Origin: Methanomassiliicoccales archaeon
Lineage (GTDB): Archaea; Thermoplasmatota; Thermoplasmata; RBG-16-68-12; SOIM01
DNA: 64,000 nucleotides
Assembly: GCA_004377185.1 (NCBI GenBank)
Contig: SOIM01000050.1
Location: forward strand, 1 to 64,000
Reading direction: 5' to 3'
The notes below the pieces were generated by a model. The model was not told the DNA's origin and made no database searches. It saw nothing but the letters and a program-made list of their open reading frames with translations. Every line of letters starts with the position of its first letter. Positions within the stretch are counted from its first letter, which is position 1. Position numbers and translations under genes: made by a program. This document shows, one piece after another, positions 1-9,166 of the stretch.

Positions 1-553
1 GGACTGGAGGGTTGTGGGGGGTGAGAAGTAGATGAGGACTTGAGCGCCGGAGGGGGGTGTTAGTGACGGATTGGGCGTCCTGCGGATTAGATTTTGAGGG
101 GAGCGTGGAGGGGACGGAATGAGAGAGAATTGTTGTTGCGTGTGTCCTTGATTCTCGGACAGTATCGTTGGGAAAGAGTTGTCTGCACAAGAAGATGTAG
201 ACCTTGCCTTGTTCCGGTATGGGGCATAGAGCAAGAATACACTTGTTGCTTGTGTTTGGAAGAATGAATCTGGTTTCCATAGGTTCCCACAATCTCTGTT
301 GCATATGGCAATAATCGTTTCGTTTCGCGAGAATTCTTGTGTTAACGTGTCGTTGCAAAGAATTAAAAGGCTCAACAACAATACGATCCAACTGGTCGCA
401 ACACGTTGCGAAGAGGGCCAGTTTGTTTCCAAACCCATTCCTCATCGGAAAGGGTAAGTGGTGGGAGGTGGAGCCTGAAGTGATGTTCGAGACAGGACAG
501 TGTCTGATTAAAATGGAGCCACGCAATATCCGTTGCTTCCGGATGGGTGTCAA
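1..553. other. Gene-poor leading stretch
   Basis: I see no convincing gene here. Short open frames exist on both strands but none has a recognisable domain, a good ribosome binding site or a coding-like composition. A TATA-like run (attaaaat, about 507-514) lies roughly 45 nt before the ATG at 554 and could drive the TIR-ATPase operon with a short leader. The first 120 bases are unusually G-rich on the plus strand and may be the edge of another decayed element. Confidence 0.5.
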
Positions 554-2950
554 ATGAAGGCATTCATATCGTATTATCATGGTGATGGCGAGGAACAGGC
601 GATTCGCCTAGAGAAGGATTTGAAAGAACAGAATATTGCTATTTGGATAGATAAGAAGTCAACGGAATTGGGACGAATATGGCTCCAAGAAATCGATGAA
701 GCGCTCTATTTGGTCGATTATGTTCTTGGGGTAGTTACTGAAGGCTATTTGGAGTCAGTCGGAGGAGTTGAAGCATACGCTACAATAACAAAAGGTTTGA
801 AAAGACGAGACATCAAGTTTGTGCCTCTTTTCTTCATCTCTCCAAGTAAAATGAAATCTGTCATAATACCAGCAATTGGCGGGATCAACTTCTCAGAAGA
901 CTACAAGAAAGGGCTGCATGACCTTATCAAGCATCTCAAAGCTGAGGCAGACGAGGAGGATGCAAAAGATCTCCTGACTAAGATTGAGAGTCCTTTGTCA
1001 CCCAACCCCTTTCGTAGAGTGAGAGCTGAGTTCTTCTACGATGATTATAAGACTCTTGCGTATGCATTTGCCGAACCAGAGAAAGAGAAATATGATATGA
1101 TAAGAGAGGCCAAGCCCATAGTCATATTTGGCGGAAGAGGCTCTGGAAAAACAATGATTCTCAAGTCTATGATTCCTGAGGTTCTGATGGCGCGTCTTAA
1201 CGTTAGAACATTTCAAGAAGCAAAGGATAATGGCGCAGATTTCTTCGGAATTTACTTTAGACTGAAAAGAGGATCGCTTCTAATATATGATTACCATCCC
1301 ATAGTGGAAATGGGAATTCTGAAGACCCGCATCAAACCTGATTATGAACTGTATAAAGAATTAATCGACAAACTTGGGAACTACGGGGCAGATGCAGACC
1401 CGGTTCTAACGGCAGGGTTGAATGCGGCTTGGACAATAAGTCTCAATGAAATCAATCTCAAGATTCTCAAAACAACATTGCAGAAGTTGAAGGATCTCAA
1501 GGTTGCTGAAATAATTCGATTTGAGAGAAAGACTGAAGAAGAGATTACTCGCGAAATCTGTAGAAGGTTGAATCTTCCAGGCAGGGAAGACATACGGATT
1601 TTCGTCGACTTGAATACGTTTATCGACGGTGAATTGGGAAAGATAGAACGATATCTTCAGGATTTGGCAATCCCCTTCGCAACGCCCACTCCTGACTGGT
1701 GTAGAACAGGCCCTGATTTTCTTGATGAAGTCTACAGAGTGTTATCTGAGAACCTTATTGATCTGAAGGATATTCATTTCTATCTACTCTTTGACGAGTT
1801 TGAGAACCTCCGTCCTTTTCAGCAGGTCATAGTGAATGAGTGGATTAAGACCGCAAGGAATTTCACAGTGAAAATCGCAACGAAATTCAACGGTATGTAC
1901 ACAAATGAGACGCTTCAAGGCCAACCTCTCCAAGATGGCCAAGACTACTTCACATGGACATTGGACTACAACCTGTTCAACCCAAATGAGAAGAAGTCCT
2001 ATCAGAGTCTACTGTCCAGGATTTGTGGCAGACTTTTGGAGATGGAGGGCTACGAGGAAAAAGACATAAGGAGAATTCTGGAAGAGCCTAAGGAACTGGA
2101 GTTGCCTCGAGAAATCATCGACAAGGAGATAGAGAACATCAGAAAGAAAGCTGGCCTGAGCTTTTCGCCGAACAAAATGAGCGAGTATCGCAACAAACTG
2201 GAACTGGCTGCAATATTCAGACTCCAAAGGAAAAGGGAGAAAGTTGAGGGTAGGAAGAGCCGGAAGAAGGTCTATGCTGGATTTGAGACCTTCACATACC
2301 TCTCTTTCGGAATAACTAGAATCTTCCAGAATCTCTTGGGCATGTCGTTCTACAAGGCTGAAGATGAAGGCATCGATGTTAAGAATGGGGGAAGAATACC
2401 TGTGGAGAATCAGACTTGGGCGGCCTATATTGTTTCAAGGGCTTGGTTAGAGAAGATTCCATCCAATCTCGAAGAGTATGGCGAAGTGATGTACCAGTTT
2501 ATCGTGGATCTTGGTGATATCTTCAGAGAAAGGTTGCTGCACCATTCGACTGAACCTGAAACATTGACAATAAGCCTCACTGATCCATCCAACCTATCAT
2601 CTCAGCCACTTCTGAACCACATACTGACTCATTCAGTGAGAGAATCAGTCATGTATGAGAGAAAGGAGACGAGTTCTATGAAACCGAAGGAGTCTGGAAG
2701 ATCGCAACCAAGGGAATTCGTTCTGAACAGAGTCTATTCCCCTATCTTAGAGATTAGTTATAGGCCTAGATGGCCAAGAGGAGGAGAATTCACAACCTCA
2801 GAATTGGCGGGACTCTTGGACGGTAGTAAGAGAAGCAACGTCAAGAAACAACTACTTCTGAGACAACTCGGTAAGAAGAGTATAAACGAGAACACCACAT
2901 CCTTGGATGAGTACGTTGACGGTGTCGATAGTCATGAAAACAATTCTTGA
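554..2950 (+). CDS. TIR-domain P-loop ATPase (STAND/ORC-like defence sensor)
   Basis: The protein has about 798 residues. Residues 1-130 read as a TIR domain: it opens KAFISYY, has an IWID strand, and has a plausible catalytic Glu near residue 73 in VEAYATI. TIR domains of this kind cleave NAD+ or make nucleotide signals. A P-loop ATPase follows, with Walker A GGRGSGKT near 193-200 and a Walker B-like LLFDEFENL near 412-420. The C-terminal 350 residues are unrecognised and helical. I chose ATG 554 over the in-frame 533 because the TIR fold starts there. The gene is first of five closely spaced or overlapping genes; the next starts 17 nt before its stop. An ATPase that senses infection and a TIR effector that depletes NAD+ would fit known TIR-STAND systems, but this is inference. 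The domain call is firm; the specific system is unnamed. Confidence 0.85.
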   Translation: MKAFISYYHGDGEEQAIRLEKDLKEQNIAIWIDKKSTELGRIWLQEIDEALYLVDYVLGVVTEGYLESVGGVEAYATITKGLKRRDIKFVPLFFISPSKMKSVIIPAIGGINFSEDYKKGLHDLIKHLKAEADEEDAKDLLTKIESPLSPNPFRRVRAEFFYDDYKTLAYAFAEPEKEKYDMIREAKPIVIFGGRGSGKTMILKSMIPEVLMARLNVRTFQEAKDNGADFFGIYFRLKRGSLLIYDYHPIVEMGILKTRIKPDYELYKELIDKLGNYGADADPVLTAGLNAAWTISLNEINLKILKTTLQKLKDLKVAEIIRFERKTEEEITREICRRLNLPGREDIRIFVDLNTFIDGELGKIERYLQDLAIPFATPTPDWCRTGPDFLDEVYRVLSENLIDLKDIHFYLLFDEFENLRPFQQVIVNEWIKTARNFTVKIATKFNGMYTNETLQGQPLQDGQDYFTWTLDYNLFNPNEKKSYQSLLSRICGRLLEMEGYEEKDIRRILEEPKELELPREIIDKEIENIRKKAGLSFSPNKMSEYRNKLELAAIFRLQRKREKVEGRKSRKKVYAGFETFTYLSFGITRIFQNLLGMSFYKAEDEGIDVKNGGRIPVENQTWAAYIVSRAWLEKIPSNLEEYGEVMYQFIVDLGDIFRERLLHHSTEPETLTISLTDPSNLSSQPLLNHILTHSVRESVMYERKETSSMKPKESGRSQPREFVLNRVYSPILEISYRPRWPRGGEFTTSELAGLLDGSKRSNVKKQLLLRQLGKKSINENTTSLDEYVDGVDSHENNS

Positions 2951-3950
2951 GCCTGTGGAGCTGAGGAGAATCGAAAACATATCAGGTGATGAGCCTGATG
3001 ACGTTTTCGTCTGTTGCGGTAGTCCAGAAGAAAGATGTCTGGGTTCTGTAAGAAGGCTAGCTCCCGATTACGAATCAAGAGCTGTGTTCTTGATTAGATA
3101 CACAGACCACAGAAGCAGCCAGAGGGAAAAGAACATCGACGAAATGAAAGAAAAGCTCGATAAGGTTGGTGAACTGTTCGAGTTTGTGATTGATGAGGAT
3201 AAGCCAATTCCTGTGATAAACGAGATTGCTCGAGAACTCTATAGACGAATCGACTCGTGTGAAGCACCAAGAGTGTCAATTGACATCTCCACAATTATCA
3301 AATGGCATTTTCTGATTATGATGAAAGCCTTGGATGTGAGGGGGATATGTGATAAGATAAGGTTCCTTTACACCGAACCTAAAGATTATATTACCGATTT
3401 GTTTCAACCTCTATCCTTTGGCATTCATCGGATATTTCCAGTGCCCACTTATTCTGGGAAATATGACTTGTCCAAGGACATTCTACTGGTGCTCCTACTA
3501 GGTTATGAAGGCGATAGAGCTCTTGCGTTATTTGAGGAGATGGACCCTACGGAGTGTTTGCTTTTCATAGGAAAACCCGCGTATCATGATGAATGGGAGG
3601 GAAGGACTGAAATCATGAACTCAGGGATTATCAATATTGTAGGAGAATCTAAGATAGTACACATCGATTCACGGAATCCAGTCAGAGTATATGAGAGGCT
3701 GAAATCAACACTCCGCAGTCCGCAGTACTCAAAGTACAATCACATCATTTCTCCATTGGGGACAAAGCCTCAGACTCTGGGACTATATCAGTATCTATCA
3801 TCCAATCCTCGTGATACAGTGCTGATATACGGCTCTCCCTTAAGACACAATGAACCATTCTATTCCGAAGGAATTGGTAGGTCTTGGTTGCTTCCGTACG
3901 CTCAACCTCAAGGTGCAGATAAGGATGAATCCAACCAAAGTTTGCTTTAA
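2934..3950 (+). CDS. CARF-like Rossmannoid protein in TIR operon
   Basis: A 338-residue protein with no motif I can assign firmly. Its N-terminal half alternates strands and helices in a Rossmann-like pattern. It opens with VFVCCGSPEERCLGS, and a strand-helix VSIDISTIIKWHFL near residues 113-126 resembles the second core motif of CARF domains, the sensors of cyclic oligonucleotides in type III CRISPR effectors. The C-terminal half (about 165-338) looks like a second alpha/beta unit. The ATG at 2934 was chosen because it lies inside the end of the TIR-ATPase gene, giving a 17-nt overlap and implying translational coupling. By context it is a partner of the TIR-ATPase: a ligand sensor, regulator or nucleotide-binding subunit. 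No nuclease motif is visible. CARF-like is a fold guess; unknown is the conservative call. Confidence 0.45.
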   Translation: MKTILEPVELRRIENISGDEPDDVFVCCGSPEERCLGSVRRLAPDYESRAVFLIRYTDHRSSQREKNIDEMKEKLDKVGELFEFVIDEDKPIPVINEIARELYRRIDSCEAPRVSIDISTIIKWHFLIMMKALDVRGICDKIRFLYTEPKDYITDLFQPLSFGIHRIFPVPTYSGKYDLSKDILLVLLLGYEGDRALALFEEMDPTECLLFIGKPAYHDEWEGRTEIMNSGIINIVGESKIVHIDSRNPVRVYERLKSTLRSPQYSKYNHIISPLGTKPQTLGLYQYLSSNPRDTVLIYGSPLRHNEPFYSEGIGRSWLLPYAQPQGADKDESNQSLL

Positions 3951-5190
3951 GAGCATGTATCCTACAGACTCGGTTTCCGCAGCTCACGGAATTCACTCAT
4001 ACACTGCGAAGCTGATACCATTCATACCGAGGTATTTAGTCCAGAAGTACTCTTGTCAGAATGACATTGTACTTGACCCTTTTTGTGGGTCTGGAACCAC
4101 ACTGCTGGAGGCCAGACTCAAGTCCAGAAATGCAGTCGGCATTGATATAAACCCATTGGCTGTTCTAATATCTGAATCCAAGACTAAGTCTCCGGATTTG
4201 GATGAACTGAGTCTTGCAATCCAGTCTGTATTGAAGGATATTGTCGAAGGAGACGGAAGGCTGCAAGTGGATTTCCCAAATATCGATTACTGGTTTTCTA
4301 AAGAAGCTCAGGACGAGCTCTCGAGAATAAAGTTCTGTGTGGAGAAATCCAAGGATAACTTCTCCTGTGATGTGTACAAGTTTCTCCTGGTCAGTTTCTC
4401 TTCAATCATCAGAAAGTCATCCTATGCTGATCCTCGTATGGCAAAAACTTACAAGTCGAAAGTGGTTCTGCGCCGAATCAACTCTGGATGGAAGCCTACC
4501 CCAATAGCCTACTTCCAAGAAGCTGTCACAAAGAACTTCGACAGAATCCAAGAACTGGCTGAGGCAACTGACGGAAAAAGCAGCCTCGTTAGAGTGTTTC
4601 ATGGTGATGCAAAACAAACCTCGAGCATTTTGAAGAACAACGGAGTTGAGGAGATTGACCTTGTTCTTACCTCCCCTCCTTACATCAATGCTCAGGACTA
4701 CTTCAGGAGCTATAAGCTGGAGTTATGGTGGCTGGGTTTGGCCACACCCGAGGAAGTCAGGCATCTCAATAGGCAGGCCGTTGGAACTGAAAGAATCGGA
4801 GGGGTGGACTGTGATTGCTCTAGGAAGGGAGATGGGAAGCTTCTGAGATCATTACTTGGCAAGATCGGAGACATTGACAAGAGGAAATCTCGAATCGTCT
4901 TCAACTACTTTGAGTCGCTTCGCTCCATTCTCAATGACTTCAACAATGTGCTGAAGCAAGGAGGTTTTCTCTGTTTAGTTACCGGCAATAACACCATATG
5001 TGGGACAAATATTCCCACGTACAAGATTCTCATGCGTGAAGCGGAAAAGAGAGGTTTTGAACTTGTGGAAATGTTGAATGATGAGATTCGCAATCGATCG
5101 TTGCCTCCAGGTAGAAAACATAAAGGTGGAATCATCAGGGAGGAATGGATAACTGTGTTTCAAAAGACGGAGAGATGGAATGGAAGTTGA
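3925..5190 (+). CDS. DNA N4/N6-methyltransferase, beta-type
   Basis: A 421-residue SAM-dependent DNA amino-methyltransferase. The SAM-binding motif DPFCGSGTT lies near residues 50-58 and the catalytic TSPPY near 248-252. This order (target-recognition sequence between motif I and motif IV) is that of enzymes methylating the exocyclic amine of cytosine (N4) or adenine (N6); TSPPY is commonly N4-cytosine. An inner ATG at 3925 after an AAGG sequence fits the motif start better than an earlier in-frame ATG at 3850, and overlaps the upstream gene by 26 nt. Its stop overlaps thyX by 11 nt. In the operon it could mark host DNA for the TIR-ATPase system, as in R-M-like defence, or act with ThyX and the following gene in nucleotide or DNA modification. 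No restriction nuclease is adjacent. The activity is secure; target sequence and role are not. Confidence 0.88.
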   Translation: MNPTKVCFKSMYPTDSVSAAHGIHSYTAKLIPFIPRYLVQKYSCQNDIVLDPFCGSGTTLLEARLKSRNAVGIDINPLAVLISESKTKSPDLDELSLAIQSVLKDIVEGDGRLQVDFPNIDYWFSKEAQDELSRIKFCVEKSKDNFSCDVYKFLLVSFSSIIRKSSYADPRMAKTYKSKVVLRRINSGWKPTPIAYFQEAVTKNFDRIQELAEATDGKSSLVRVFHGDAKQTSSILKNNGVEEIDLVLTSPPYINAQDYFRSYKLELWWLGLATPEEVRHLNRQAVGTERIGGVDCDCSRKGDGKLLRSLLGKIGDIDKRKSRIVFNYFESLRSILNDFNNVLKQGGFLCLVTGNNTICGTNIPTYKILMREAEKRGFELVEMLNDEIRNRSLPPGRKHKGGIIREEWITVFQKTERWNGS

Positions 5191-5797
5191 GTTGTTGTTT
5201 ATTACTCCAGACGCAGAAAAGCTAATAGAGGCAGCAGGACGAACTTCATATCTTTCTTTTGAGAAGAGTTCAGAAGACTCTGCAGAGGCCTTTGTGAGAA
5301 TGCTCATCAAAAGGAATCATCTGTCCGTACTGGAACATGCCTATGCCACATTCAGAATCTCAGGGATTTCAAGATCCTTCACACACCAATTGGTGAGACA
5401 CAGGATATGTTCTTTCACTCAACAGTCACAACGATACGTGGACGAAAGCCGATTCAACTACGTCGAACCAGAAACGATTAGAAGCAACCCTAAAGCCCAT
5501 TCCACTTTCGTCAACTTCTTGAACGAAGCGAAGAAGACTTATTCGAAGTTGCAGGAATTGGGAATCAAGAATGAAGATGCTAGGTTTGTACTTCCCAACG
5601 CTGTCCAAAGTCAGATTGTTGTTACGGCGAATCTTAGAGAGTGGCGGCATATCATTGAATTGAGAGGTAAACCGGAGGCTCAGTGGGAGATTAGGGAAGC
5701 AGCCATCAAGATGCTCAAAGAACTCCAGAAGCATGTACCAACGGTTTTTGAGGATTTTGAAATTGACGAGAGAAGCCGCACCATTTCTAGAGGATAG
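5180..5797 (+). CDS. thyX: Flavin-dependent thymidylate synthase ThyX
   Basis: ThyX makes dTMP from dUMP using methylene-tetrahydrofolate and FADH2. The 205-residue protein is full length. The family signature RHR-x7-S is present as RHRICSFTQQS at residues 73-83, followed by QRY, and the dUMP-binding segment NLREWRH at 151-157 with the helix AQWEIR is intact, so it should be active. The surprise is its place: ATG 5180 lies 11 nt inside the methyltransferase stop, and the next gene follows after about 15 nt, so it is probably cotranscribed with the TIR-ATPase operon. It may be the cell's ordinary thymidylate synthase caught in the island, or part of a system acting on pyrimidine deoxynucleotides; a deoxyribonucleotidase and a cytidine deaminase lie 2-4 kb downstream. 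Confidence 0.93.
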   Translation: MEVELLFITPDAEKLIEAAGRTSYLSFEKSSEDSAEAFVRMLIKRNHLSVLEHAYATFRISGISRSFTHQLVRHRICSFTQQSQRYVDESRFNYVEPETIRSNPKAHSTFVNFLNEAKKTYSKLQELGIKNEDARFVLPNAVQSQIVVTANLREWRHIIELRGKPEAQWEIREAAIKMLKELQKHVPTVFEDFEIDERSRTISRG

Positions 5798-5811
5798 AAT
5801 GGTACAGGCAT

Positions 5812-6345
5812 GTGTTGGAAATGAAAGAAAGATTCCTCTTACACTACTGTAATCAAACGAATTGGAGACTCAAGAACGTGGAAAAACACGCAATTGACCC
5901 TGGATGGGAAGTGGGTACCTACAGTGTCTGTCATCCCGACATTAGAAGATACACAGATGCAGGGGCAAGAATCTTTGATGTGGTAGCAAAGGATGGGAGA
6001 GGAGTCATTAGATCGGCGTTTGTCGTAACCAAAGTCCGTAACACATCTGATTCTCGAGTTTTGTATTTTGATGAATTCTACTTCGCAGATGAATATCCAA
6101 TTGTATTGCCTGGCCCCCCAATTCAATATAGGAAGATGAAGATGGCGTCGTGGATTCGAAAATATAACCGATCATCACCCTGGGTTGACATCATTGACAA
6201 TTACATCAAATACAGAAAAGGTCAGAAGCCGAAATCAATAGATTCAAAATCCTGGGACTATATGGTCAGTATGTCTACCAGAATCAGAAGACTGGTCAAA
6301 TCCAGGAAGTCTGGAATCGCAGAATCTGCTAAAAGGAAGCCCTAG
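5812..6345 (+). CDS. Small basic protein, weakly Nmad2-like, end of TIR/ThyX operon
   Basis: A 177-residue protein that I do not firmly recognise. Residues 35-95 contain YSVCHPDIRRYTDAGARIF, then a strand-rich run IRSAFVVTKV and a later YFDEFY. This spacing vaguely resembles the nucleotide-modification-associated Nmad2 domain (Cys-x-Pro-x-Ile-Arg, then a Gly, then a strand ending before an acidic-aromatic segment) and PUA/ASCH-type folds that read modified bases. The C-terminus is strongly basic (KSRKSG, AKRKP), suggesting nucleic-acid binding. GTG 5812 or ATG 5821 could start it; no strong Shine-Dalgarno is seen. It lies 15 nt after thyX in the same direction, so it is likely the last gene of the operon. 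Its neighbours are a DNA methyltransferase and ThyX, which fits a role with modified nucleotides. The Nmad2 link is a low-confidence guess. Confidence 0.4.
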   Translation: MLEMKERFLLHYCNQTNWRLKNVEKHAIDPGWEVGTYSVCHPDIRRYTDAGARIFDVVAKDGRGVIRSAFVVTKVRNTSDSRVLYFDEFYFADEYPIVLPGPPIQYRKMKMASWIRKYNRSSPWVDIIDNYIKYRKGQKPKSIDSKSWDYMVSMSTRIRRLVKSRKSGIAESAKRKP

Positions 6346-6561
6346 ATCACCGAGATAGCTCACTATCTTCCTGCCCGCCAAAGGAATTTCGATCTGCCGG
6401 AGTAAGAGTGGCATTTTGGATAGACAACATCTTTGAAAAAGATCTAGGACGAAGTCTTTCTGGGGGAAGTCCGATGTTGAGGTCAGGCAAGATATGATTC
6501 CCAGTGTCCATTGTTGCGATAGACATAACATTTATCAGTGCCATCTCTCATTCTGAAAAGG

Positions 6562-7834
6562 ATGCCGTTGATGGAGGAAATTAGGGATCTTCGATATGAG
6601 ACACAGAAGGAAGAGCAGGAAAGGAGAGTATGCGCCCTACTTGAGAGCATTGCAAAACCAGAACTGTTAGATATCGCCAGAGAACTCGTCAGAAGTCCAT
6701 ATGTCTTCGATTTCATACTGCCACGTTATTATGCGGATTCTTTTCGAAGACTCCCCCGACTACGAGATGGTTCTGGGGGATTATCTTGAAAGGATCCCAA
6801 TCAGTTGGTCAAGAGATGAATCCTTTGGTCTGTTGAAGACCAGACTTGTCGCTGAGCCTGAAACCACGAGGGATCTCGCAGAGAAAGTGATGGATAATCG
6901 AGAGAAAGGGGGTGAGCTTGCTGGCTCTCTGTTATCCGCAATCGCAGAAACGAGTGAGGGACAAGATTGGATGTTCGAGAGTCTAACCTCAGGGAATGTG
7001 AGAAAAGAAGCTTCTGCATTGGTCATGTTGCTGAATTTGATTAGTAGTATAACGGAGCCCAACCTAGACCACAACCTCAGGTTGCTTAAGGCGAATGCAC
7101 AATCTGTGTCAGAAGACAACACTCATCTCCTGTTGTGGTGTCTGGAGGAGGCATGTGAGAAGGAAAGAGACATCTTTGTTCCTCTTTTGGAAGAAGTTCT
7201 CAGGACTAGAGGAGTGCCTGCCGCATCTGTCTACTTGTCTCGTCCTAGTCTACATCGAGAAAGACCAGTGTCTGCGTTGGTGCTTGCGGTTGAAATACTG
7301 GAGGAGAAAGGCCTTGACAATGGAGAGATTAGCCTTGGACTAATAGGGATATACCCTAAGAATCGCGAGTTCGTTTTGGAAAGACTGAAAAGATGGATAT
7401 CCAAAGGGAAGTTTCCAGACAGTCATCACGGCATGCTGGTAGCTCATCTCAAGAAACATGACACAAGTCCGATAATTGCTTTGATCGAAGAATTGATCGA
7501 TAGTGGCAATCGAAACGCACTATATGTTGCAGCCAACTGTTTGGAGGAATTAACTCAATCTATCTCTGAATGGTTAGGTTGGTGCGAAAAATGGGAATCC
7601 GATTCTAATAAAGAACCAGCAGTCATCAGATCTCTGCTGGAAATCCTCTCGAGGCTGAAGACATATGAGGCCAGTGGCGATCGAATCAGAGCCATCGAAC
7701 TTGTTCAGAAATTTGCTAGCAGGAGCAACATCGACTATGAGGACTCGACAAAACACATTAGTCTGGGAAAGTACTCACACGAGGGCTGCGCCAACACCAG
7801 GCAAGAGAACAGGTACACCTTAAAGAGACCCTAA
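6562..7834 (+). pseudogene. Helical-repeat (HEAT/ARM-like) gene with a one-base frameshift
   Basis: Two overlapping plus-strand frames together read as one helical protein of about 423 residues. The first frame starts at ATG 6562 after an AAAAGG sequence and reads MEEIRDLRYETQKEEQERR through ILPRYYADSF. The rest continues in the next frame from about 6758 as DYEMVLGDYLERIP and ends at 7834. Removing one base from the C5 run at 6753-6757 joins them smoothly (FRRLPDYEMVLG). The remainder is leucine- and glutamate-rich with repeated helical pairs, as in HEAT or ARM solenoids that act as scaffolds. No catalytic motif is visible. It lies about 200 nt after the TIR/ThyX operon in the same direction. 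The break may be a real inactivating mutation, a sequencing error in the homopolymer or programmed shifting; an indel is simplest. Confidence 0.55.
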
Positions 7835-7881
7835 TACATCTATCGTAGAGGTAGGAGAGTGACATCAAGATCTGTGTTGCT

Positions 7882-8439
7882 TCACGGTCTTCTGGACATC
7901 TTTCTCAACATTCTGGGTAATTCAGACCATTCTGAACAGCATGCGATCTTTCCAGACTCAACAAAATTCTCAATATAGCCATGATCCTGATTCCATGGTT
8001 GTTCGAAAAGAATCGAATGACCTCGAATCTTGGCAAATAGTAACACTGATTCTAGGTTGTCATCTACAAGTACATCTGCGTCAATCTTCTGCTTCTCACG
8101 AACGAATACTATCTTTATAGCACCATAGTGTTTGAAAACCCATTTCTCGGTTTCAATCTGAGTTGAGAGCGGACGGGACGTTGCGATGAGGATTCTGTGT
8201 TCCGTACGAATATCCCTGACGGCGTTCTTTGAGCCCTTGGTGGCTACAAGCGAACTAATGAAGGACTCATTCTTGAAGGCTCTAAGGACTTCGCTAGTAA
8301 TAGTGTTTGGACCGAAGTTGTAGTCCCACTCGATTATCTCTTCCTTTGCCAAGGCTATGCCATATTTTTCACCAATCCAGATGCATAGGTGAGACATGGT
8401 ATCAGCAAGGACACCGTCAAGGTCGATGGCAATTCTCAT
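7882..8439 (-). CDS. 5'(3')-deoxyribonucleotidase (NT5C type, HAD family)
   Basis: A 185-residue HAD-superfamily phosphatase. The nucleophile motif reads IDLDGVLAD at residues 5-13, with the two Asp that carry out phosphoryl transfer. The threonine/serine motif is in ILIATSRP, and the acidic motif near the end reads DVLVDDNLES. The overall pattern (short cap, WDYNFG segment, late VDDN) matches bacterial and archaeal 5'-nucleotidases of the deoxy-pyrimidine C type, which dephosphorylate deoxynucleoside monophosphates. I chose the ATG at 8439 rather than 8463 because the only TATA box, a perfect palindrome at 8465-8474, lies about 30 nt upstream of it. It is divergent from the GAF-protein gene, sharing that TATA. 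Depleting dNMPs could be housekeeping salvage or antiviral; the nearby thyX and cdd make a pyrimidine theme. Confidence 0.75.
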   Translation of the reverse strand: MRIAIDLDGVLADTMSHLCIWIGEKYGIALAKEEIIEWDYNFGPNTITSEVLRAFKNESFISSLVATKGSKNAVRDIRTEHRILIATSRPLSTQIETEKWVFKHYGAIKIVFVREKQKIDADVLVDDNLESVLLFAKIRGHSILFEQPWNQDHGYIENFVESGKIACCSEWSELPRMLRKMSRRP

Positions 8440-8464
8440 ACTATTACCGAAAATCCGCATCACA

Positions 8465-8474
8465 ATTTATAAAT
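8465..8474. promoter_or_regulatory. Palindromic TATA box shared by two divergent genes
   Basis: ATTTATAAAT is a perfect 10-base palindrome and the only TATA-like site in the short gap. It is about 26 nt from a predicted start near 8444 on the minus strand (deoxyribonucleotidase, ATG 8439) and near 8496 on the plus strand (GAF protein, ATG 8509). It could therefore serve both genes, which would make their transcription mutually exclusive or coupled. Confidence 0.55.
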
Positions 8475-8508
8475 CTACTTATTGATTGATGTCCGATTTG
8501 GTGATAGG

Positions 8509-9165
8509 ATGTTATGGAAGTCGAGAGCCAAAAGATTTCTTAGAAGAAGACCAGTACAGTCTTTCCTTTTGACAATGATTGTCATCATACCCTTCTTCTT
8601 TGATAATATTGGTCTGTTCCTGAAGTTTGTGCTGCTCGTGGTAGTTGCAGCACTCAACATTTGCATTGTGTATTTTGACATTAGATCGACTCCGCTGGCT
8701 TTAGATGTGAGAGAACTCCTTCGACTTATGCTTGATTCTCTATATGGGAGGGAATATCTTGGACATTTCAGGACTAATATCATGCTTTTTGACGAAAAGA
8801 AGAAGGAGCTGGCGATAGTGGACAAATACTCAATCAACATGGAAGGACATCCAGATCGATTCATATCCTTTGATCAACACACAGGATTGTGCGGTAAGGC
8901 ATTCAGAGATAATACAACACACTCTGAAGATTTCAGAATCCACAAACACGAAGAATACAATGTTGACCCTGGGAAGGTGTGGAATGAAATGATGAGTCTT
9001 GTCTGTGTGCCGATCCGTCACCCCGAGACCCACAAGTCTGTTGGAGTCCTAAACGTGGACAGCGATCTAAGCATCGACAAGACCAGGTTCAATGAGCCAA
9101 AAGTTGTTATAGCTATCAATGAATATGCCCACTTAATCTCGAGACCGGTACTTGAGGAGGCCTAG
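8509..9165 (+). CDS. Membrane-anchored GAF-domain sensor, two transmembrane helices
   Basis: A 218-residue protein. A basic start (KSRAKRFLRRR) is followed by two hydrophobic helices at about residues 15-33 and 38-57, giving a hairpin with both ends in the cytoplasm. Residues 60-218 look like a GAF domain: a strand INIMLFDEKKKEL-type sheet, a HTGLCGKAFRDN turn, and the typical late segment SLVCVPIRHPE then VGVLNVDSD. GAF domains bind small ligands such as cyclic nucleotides, or sense redox. No output domain is attached, so signalling would go through partners or the membrane. ATG 8509 is preferred over TTG 8482 because the shared TATA would start transcription near 8496. A 46-residue ORF follows with a one-base gap. 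A membrane effector gated by a nucleotide ligand, as in two-TM CBASS or Pycsar effectors, is possible but unproven. Confidence 0.65.
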   Translation: MLWKSRAKRFLRRRPVQSFLLTMIVIIPFFFDNIGLFLKFVLLVVVAALNICIVYFDIRSTPLALDVRELLRLMLDSLYGREYLGHFRTNIMLFDEKKKELAIVDKYSINMEGHPDRFISFDQHTGLCGKAFRDNTTHSEDFRIHKHEEYNVDPGKVWNEMMSLVCVPIRHPETHKSVGVLNVDSDLSIDKTRFNEPKVVIAINEYAHLISRPVLEEA

Positions 9166-9166
9166 A

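Noticed and set aside
554-5190. Thoeris or a classic type III CRISPR effector set
   Set aside because: The TIR protein is fused to a P-loop ATPase and the partner lacks ThsA-like SLOG/SIR2 domains; no Cas10 or Cas genes are present.
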